This document shows, one piece after another, positions 15,564 through 18,462 of a stretch of DNA of 18,462 nucleotides (within the stretch, counting starts at the first letter, position 1; every line of letters starts with the position of its first letter). The stretch spans positions 1-18,462 of the forward strand of contig JAATES010000323.1 of NCBI GenBank assembly GCA_015655615.1, given 5' to 3'. Under the pieces are notes generated by a model that ran no database searches, had not been told where the DNA came from, and worked only from the letters and a program-made list of their open reading frames with translations. This DNA comes from Actinomycetales bacterium (GTDB taxonomy: Bacteria; Actinomycetota; Actinomycetes; Actinomycetales; Cellulomonadaceae). A program made the position numbers and the translations under genes.

Positions 15564-16496
15564 TCACCAGCCGCGCGTGTCCTGTCGCGGCACCAGGGCC
15601 CAGGTCAGATGTGACCAGCCGCCCAGTGCCGGCTGTGCGGTGCCGCCTCGCGCCAGGTCCTCAGCCGTGAGGTCCACGATCCTGCCGGACGATGGCTCAT
15701 AGGTTGCCAGCCGTTCGTCGGTCGGGGCGAGAGACGGGCCGCTCTCCTCCGGCGTTCCCGCCCCGGGTGCGTGGAGCAGCACGATATGCCGAGGGACCGC
15801 CGCGCGGTACCCGCCCCTGCTGTCGCCCCCGGCATAGAGCGGGACGGGGACACCGCACTGCACTGCAGACAATGCCGCCACCATGACCCGCCGCAGATTG
15901 GTCGTCTCGAGGTCGTCGATCATCCGCGGGGCGAACCGGATGGGACCGAATCGGGCGACCCGGGCGGCGCCCCAGGGCGGAGTCCCCCACCGCCGAGGCC
16001 AGGTCGGGATCGAACAGATCTGGTTGGTCCGGCGGCGCAGCGAGCGTTGCAGCGCGGCGAAACGGTCAGCCGGGCTGTCCCCGGACGAGCGTGCCCGGCT
16101 GTCGATCAACGGATGGGAAAGCGGGTCCAAGCCTGTGACCATCCACAGCGACACGGCCGGATCTCCGGCGGCAGCGAGCATCCCGAGAACCGCCGCACCA
16201 CAGGACTCCTGATCCGTCTGGCGTGCCGGGGCGTCTCCCCATCGCACGATGCCGTCTGCGTCGGGCCGCAACGGATCCAGCACCTGCCGGCGCAATCGTG
16301 GTGGCAACGCAGCCCATGGCGCATGGAGGAGCGAAGCCTCGGCCACGGTGTATCCCGCGGTCGCCGCCCGGCCCGCCAACGTCCATGTCACACCACGCCA
16401 GCGGATGTCCGGCGTCCAGTTCGGGGTCTTGGCGCGGCCCGCACCCAGCCCGAATAGCACGGCTGTCAGCTGAGAACCCTGAGCACGTCCCGCCAC
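15564..16496 (-). CDS. Hypothetical protein with papain/C39-like cysteine-peptidase pattern
   Basis: I do not recognise a named family. From the GTG at 16496 (AGGGA 7 bases upstream; another in-frame GTG lies at 16502) the protein has 310 residues. Features that stand out are Q93 six residues before C99 in ARQTDQESCGAAVLGML, the same spacing as the oxyanion Gln and nucleophile of papain-like enzymes; H237 in VPRHIVLLHAPG; and E267-P in TYEPSSGRIVDLT, where such enzymes usually have Asp or Asn. There is no convincing signal peptide, though LTAVLFGLGAG is mildly hydrophobic. The middle is rich in Arg, Trp and Pro. A peptidase, amidase or transglutaminase-like fold is an inference from these motifs. 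The gene lies between the Rrf2 regulator gene and add, with its stop 54 bases before the preferred add start. Confidence 0.75.
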   Translation of the reverse strand: MAGRAQGSQLTAVLFGLGAGRAKTPNWTPDIRWRGVTWTLAGRAATAGYTVAEASLLHAPWAALPPRLRRQVLDPLRPDADGIVRWGDAPARQTDQESCGAAVLGMLAAAGDPAVSLWMVTGLDPLSHPLIDSRARSSGDSPADRFAALQRSLRRRTNQICSIPTWPRRWGTPPWGAARVARFGPIRFAPRMIDDLETTNLRRVMVAALSAVQCGVPVPLYAGGDSRGGYRAAVPRHIVLLHAPGAGTPEESGPSLAPTDERLATYEPSSGRIVDLTAEDLARGGTAQPALGGWSHLTWALVPRQDTRGW

Positions 16497-16562
16497 AGTC
16501 ACTTCCCTTCTGGTCCTGCACCGCAGGGCTGGAACGACGATGCGGCCCCTGCGACTGCGACC

Positions 16563-16568
16563 ATGCTA
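16563..16568 (-). promoter_or_regulatory. Possible -10 box for the hypothetical gene
   Basis: On the minus strand TAGCAT lies right after the Rrf2 gene stop, about 67 bases before the chosen start. It fits TANNNT but no -35 was identified, so read-through from the Rrf2 gene is equally possible. Confidence 0.3.
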
Positions 16569-16569
16569 G

Positions 16570-17025
16570 TCAGCGACGCTGCCAGGCACCTTCCGCACTC
16601 AGCAGGGCGGTGACCGATTCCGGGAGTGATCCTGTGACCAGGTCCTCGATCGAGACACTCTCCAGGACGCCCCGCAGGGCAACCCGTACTGCGACCCAGA
16701 CATCGGTCAGTCGCTGAGCTGCGCCGGTGTATTCCAGCCGCTCCGGCGGCAGTCCGCGCACCGCCGCGAGCGGACCGTCCACTGCCCGGACCACATCGGC
16801 CAGAAGGATCTCCGAAGCCGGCCGCGCGAGACCATACCCGCCGTAGCGGCCCCGGTGTGCCAGCACCATGCCTTCTCGTTTGAGATCGCGCAGGATGCTC
16901 TCGAGGAACTTGGCCGGGATCGCCTGGCTCGCCGCCAGCTGCGGTCCCGTGGCCGTGGCGTCCGCCGCGGCCGCCAGTGCCACCAGCGCCCGGATCGCGT
17001 AGTCTGCCCGCGCGGTGATGTGCAT
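16570..17025 (-). CDS. Rrf2-family transcriptional regulator without Fe-S cysteines
   Basis: This 151-residue winged-helix regulator is of the IscR/NsrR/CymR class. The N-terminal DNA-binding part reads MHITARADYAIRALVALA, then PQLAASQAIPAKFLESILRDLKREGMVLAHRGRYGGYGLARPASEI, matching the family's recognition helix and wing. LADVVRAVDGPLAAVRG follows, typical of actinobacterial members. The protein has no cysteine at all, so it cannot carry the Cys-ligated Fe-S cluster of IscR or NsrR and is more like CymR-type members that sense by another route. The ATG at 17025 begins the conserved MHITARADYA; GGAAGGAAG lies about 12 bases upstream. It lies downstream of an APS kinase gene, suggesting sulfur-assimilation control, and two inverted repeats precede it, suggesting autoregulation. 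Confidence 0.9.
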   Translation of the reverse strand: MHITARADYAIRALVALAAAADATATGPQLAASQAIPAKFLESILRDLKREGMVLAHRGRYGGYGLARPASEILLADVVRAVDGPLAAVRGLPPERLEYTGAAQRLTDVWVAVRVALRGVLESVSIEDLVTGSLPESVTALLSAEGAWQRR

Positions 17026-17048
17026 CGGTGTGATTACTTCCTTCCGCA

Positions 17049-17064
17049 CACGGCCATGACCGTG
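17049..17064. promoter_or_regulatory. Near-perfect 16-bp palindrome in the Rrf2 gene leader
   Basis: CACGGCCATGACCGTG pairs at 7 of its 8 symmetric positions. It lies 23 bases upstream of the ATG at 17025, between the candidate -10 boxes and the start, where a bound dimer would block transcription. Confidence 0.45.
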
Positions 17065-17084
17065 CTGACTGCCCCGGCAAAGTC

Positions 17085-17106
17085 TACTAAACCTGTGGAC
17101 ATAGTA
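17085..17106. promoter_or_regulatory. AT-rich dyad overlapping candidate -10 boxes upstream of the Rrf2 gene
   Basis: TACTA and TAGTA form a 5-bp inverted repeat separated by 12 bases (22 in all). On the minus strand the repeat overlaps two TANNNT candidates, TACTAT (17106-17101) and TAGACT (17086-17081). It is locally AT-rich in otherwise GC-rich DNA. Size and place suit an Rrf2-type operator and/or the promoter core. Confidence 0.45.
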
Positions 17107-17134
17107 TGCGATGCGCGTCGCAGGGAAGCAATGT

Positions 17135-17159
17135 GCGGGCATCGCCCCGTCGCGCCCGC
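17135..17159 (-). terminator. Hairpin after the APS kinase gene
   Basis: GCGGGC, 13 bases and GCCCGC form a 6-bp GC-only stem starting 9 bases after the APS kinase stop. No T tract follows, so termination is uncertain. Confidence 0.3.
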
Positions 17160-17168
17160 CATCCGAGG

Positions 17169-18462
17169 TCATGTCTCCGAGTTCTTCGCTCCAAACGCAG
17201 CGTACACAAGATCCACTGCCTGGTCGACTGTCATGACGGACGTGTCGACCACCACATCCGCGTCGTCCGGCTCCTCATAGGGCGAGCTGATCCCGGTGAA
17301 ATCAGGAAGACGACCAGAGCGGGCCCGGGCGTACAGCCCCTTGCGGTCCCTGGCCTCGCACTCCTGCAGAGGTGTCGCCACATGGACCAGGAGGAACGCC
17401 CCCACCTGCTCGGCACGCCGCCGCACCTGCATCCGGGCCTCAGCGAACGGAGCGATCGGTGCCAGCACGCCGATTCCCCCGGCCTGCGCGACGAGCGAGG
17501 CCGCGTACCCCAGCCGCACGACGTTGCGGTCCCGGGAGGCCCGGTCGAAGCCGAGGTCGTCCGACAGCACCTGCCGTGCCTCGTCTCCATCGATCACCAC
17601 CGCGCGGCCCGCTCCCAGCTGCTCGATCCGATGGCAGAGGGCCTTGGCCACCGTCGACTTGCCTGACCCGGATAGCCCGGTGAAGAGCACAACCGCCCCC
17701 CGCTCCGGCGGCGTCATACCGCCGGGCTGCGCCGTGCCCAGCACCTCACGGACGACAGCCTCGGGGTAGGCCCGCATCAGGGCCTGCCGCAGCGGCTCCC
17801 GGCGACCGCGCTCGCTCGGCTCCCCCCCCTCAGTCACGGTAGCCACCACCTCTCCGCCCCAGCTGTGCACCAGAGGGCTGACTCCCAGTTGCTCCGGACG
17901 GCCGGCCACCAGCACGTCGTCGGCCGAGGCGACCGGCCGGGGGAAGGCGAGGAGCTCGCCCTCGGCCTCGCCGTCATCGATCAGCCGCTTGATCATCCGC
18001 AGGAGGCGCTCCGCCTCCGGGGCGTGGGACAGCCGGCGCGCCGACGGAACGATCCAGAGCGCGCCATCGCGGATGCCACCGCCCCGCTGCATGCTGAGCT
18101 GTGTCACCCGGGCTCGGATGTCCGCCAGCTCGGCACGAGTGGGTGCTGCCTCCACTACGACCACCGCACGGCCCGAGGACACCTGCGCACGCATGTCGGC
18201 GACACGAACGGGCCGCTGCGTGCCTGCCAGGCCTGCGGGCGAGCTCAGTGCCTTGACCGCCGTCACCTTCACCACTGGGCGCCCGCCGGAGGCGGCAGGA
18301 GTGTCAGCCATCGCAAGTCGCGCAACCGGGGTGTTCTCGGCATCGCATACGGTCAGGGTGCCCCGTGCGGGTACCGGGAACCCCGCACCCGCAGTCGCAG
18401 GCTCCACCGGCTCCCGCACCGCCAAAGAGATCGCCGCTGGAGTCGTGAACCCGCCGAGCACC
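17169..18462 (-). CDS. cysC: Adenylylsulfate (APS) kinase with N-terminal extra domain, N-terminus cut by window edge
   Basis: The C-terminal half (about residues 255-430 of the visible 430) is APS kinase, which phosphorylates adenylylsulfate to PAPS. Signatures are the P-loop TGLSGSGKST (261-270), DGDEAR (291-296), DLGFDRASRDRNVVRLGYAA, APIAPFAEAR and DRKGLYARARSGRLPDFTGISSPYE. The first ~250 visible residues form a different, partly Ala/Val/Arg-rich region (with a WIVPSAR segment and FPRPVASADDVLV) that I cannot place with certainty. It may be a degenerate ATP-sulfurylase-like domain as seen in some actinobacterial CysC proteins. The frame is open to the right edge, and the GTG at 18461 need not be the start. 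A run of eight C (17822-17829) lies in the gene with the frame intact. The Rrf2 regulator gene follows on the same strand. Confidence 0.9.
   Translation of the reverse strand, partial: VLGGFTTPAAISLAVREPVEPATAGAGFPVPARGTLTVCDAENTPVARLAMADTPAASGGRPVVKVTAVKALSSPAGLAGTQRPVRVADMRAQVSSGRAVVVVEAAPTRAELADIRARVTQLSMQRGGGIRDGALWIVPSARRLSHAPEAERLLRMIKRLIDDGEAEGELLAFPRPVASADDVLVAGRPEQLGVSPLVHSWGGEVVATVTEGGEPSERGRREPLRQALMRAYPEAVVREVLGTAQPGGMTPPERGAVVLFTGLSGSGKSTVAKALCHRIEQLGAGRAVVIDGDEARQVLSDDLGFDRASRDRNVVRLGYAASLVAQAGGIGVLAPIAPFAEARMQVRRRAEQVGAFLLVHVATPLQECEARDRKGLYARARSGRLPDFTGISSPYEEPDDADVVVDTSVMTVDQAVDLVYAAFGAKNSET

Noticed and set aside
15511..15567. Extended start of add at the GTG at 15567
   Set aside because: The GTGA overlap is attractive, but the extra 19 residues are not family-like, and a TANNNT box lies 6 bases before the shorter start. 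Kept as an alternative in the entry.
14503..15702. Plus-strand open frame of 399 codons antisense to add
   Set aside because: Its Arg/Gln/Gly-rich translation is typical of a shadow frame; adenosine deaminase with all metal ligands is on the minus strand.
1..18462. Mobile elements, CRISPR arrays, tRNA or rRNA genes
   Set aside because: I looked for transposase or integrase motifs, regular repeats and tRNA-like segments, and saw none. Composition looks even and genes are packed as in a stable chromosome.

Overview
The window is GC-rich, densely packed bacterial DNA from an actinomycete (Actinomycetota, perhaps Micrococcales; genus not resolved). The evidence is the gene set and order: a biotin ligase diverging from an acyl-CoA carboxylase beta subunit, a small AccE-type epsilon subunit, Maf, and a fused biotin carboxylase/BCCP alpha subunit. 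A trimeric purine nucleoside phosphorylase with a PMM-type mutase, facing an adenosine deaminase, adds to this. Mycobacterium tuberculosis, as I recall, has a similar order (birA, accD5, accE5, maf, accA3, and elsewhere deoD-pmmB and add). Many genes start with GTG, and several apparent first genes have a TANNNT box only 5-6 bases before the start codon, which is typical of leaderless actinobacterial transcripts.

Layout. (1) 1-6943 is the biotin/acyl-CoA carboxylase region: birA (minus, cut by the left edge), then accD, an unrecognised very acidic protein gene and accE, all coupled by ATGA overlaps. A VKOR-family membrane protein gene lies on the opposite strand. maf with a terminator-like hairpin follows, then accA. 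BirA would biotinylate Lys566 of AccA, and AccA, AccD and AccE would form the carboxylase that makes malonyl-CoA and/or methylmalonyl-CoA. A NUDIX hydrolase gene follows accA after 3 bases. (2) 7521-11013 is an efeUOB iron-uptake operon (permease, cupredoxin/M75 lipoprotein, Tat-exported DyP peroxidase) behind a DtxR/IdeR-like iron box. (3) 11060-15522 is a nucleoside-salvage block made of two convergent operons: punA-pmm on plus and ada-deoC on minus. Their 3' ends overlap by 71 bases. Together they would take adenosine and other purine nucleosides to free bases, pentose phosphates and glyceraldehyde-3-phosphate. (4) 15564-18462 is all on the minus strand: a fused APS kinase (cut by the right edge), a cysteine-free Rrf2-family regulator behind two inverted repeats, and a hypothetical protein with a papain/C39-like Gln-Cys...His pattern.

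Most of the window is ordinary chromosomal metabolism. I see no mobile element, CRISPR array, rRNA or tRNA. The least explained items are the acidic ORF inside the carboxylase operon, the putative cysteine-peptidase-like protein beside ada, the inverted repeats upstream of the Rrf2 gene and of accA, and the recurring leaderless promoter layout.
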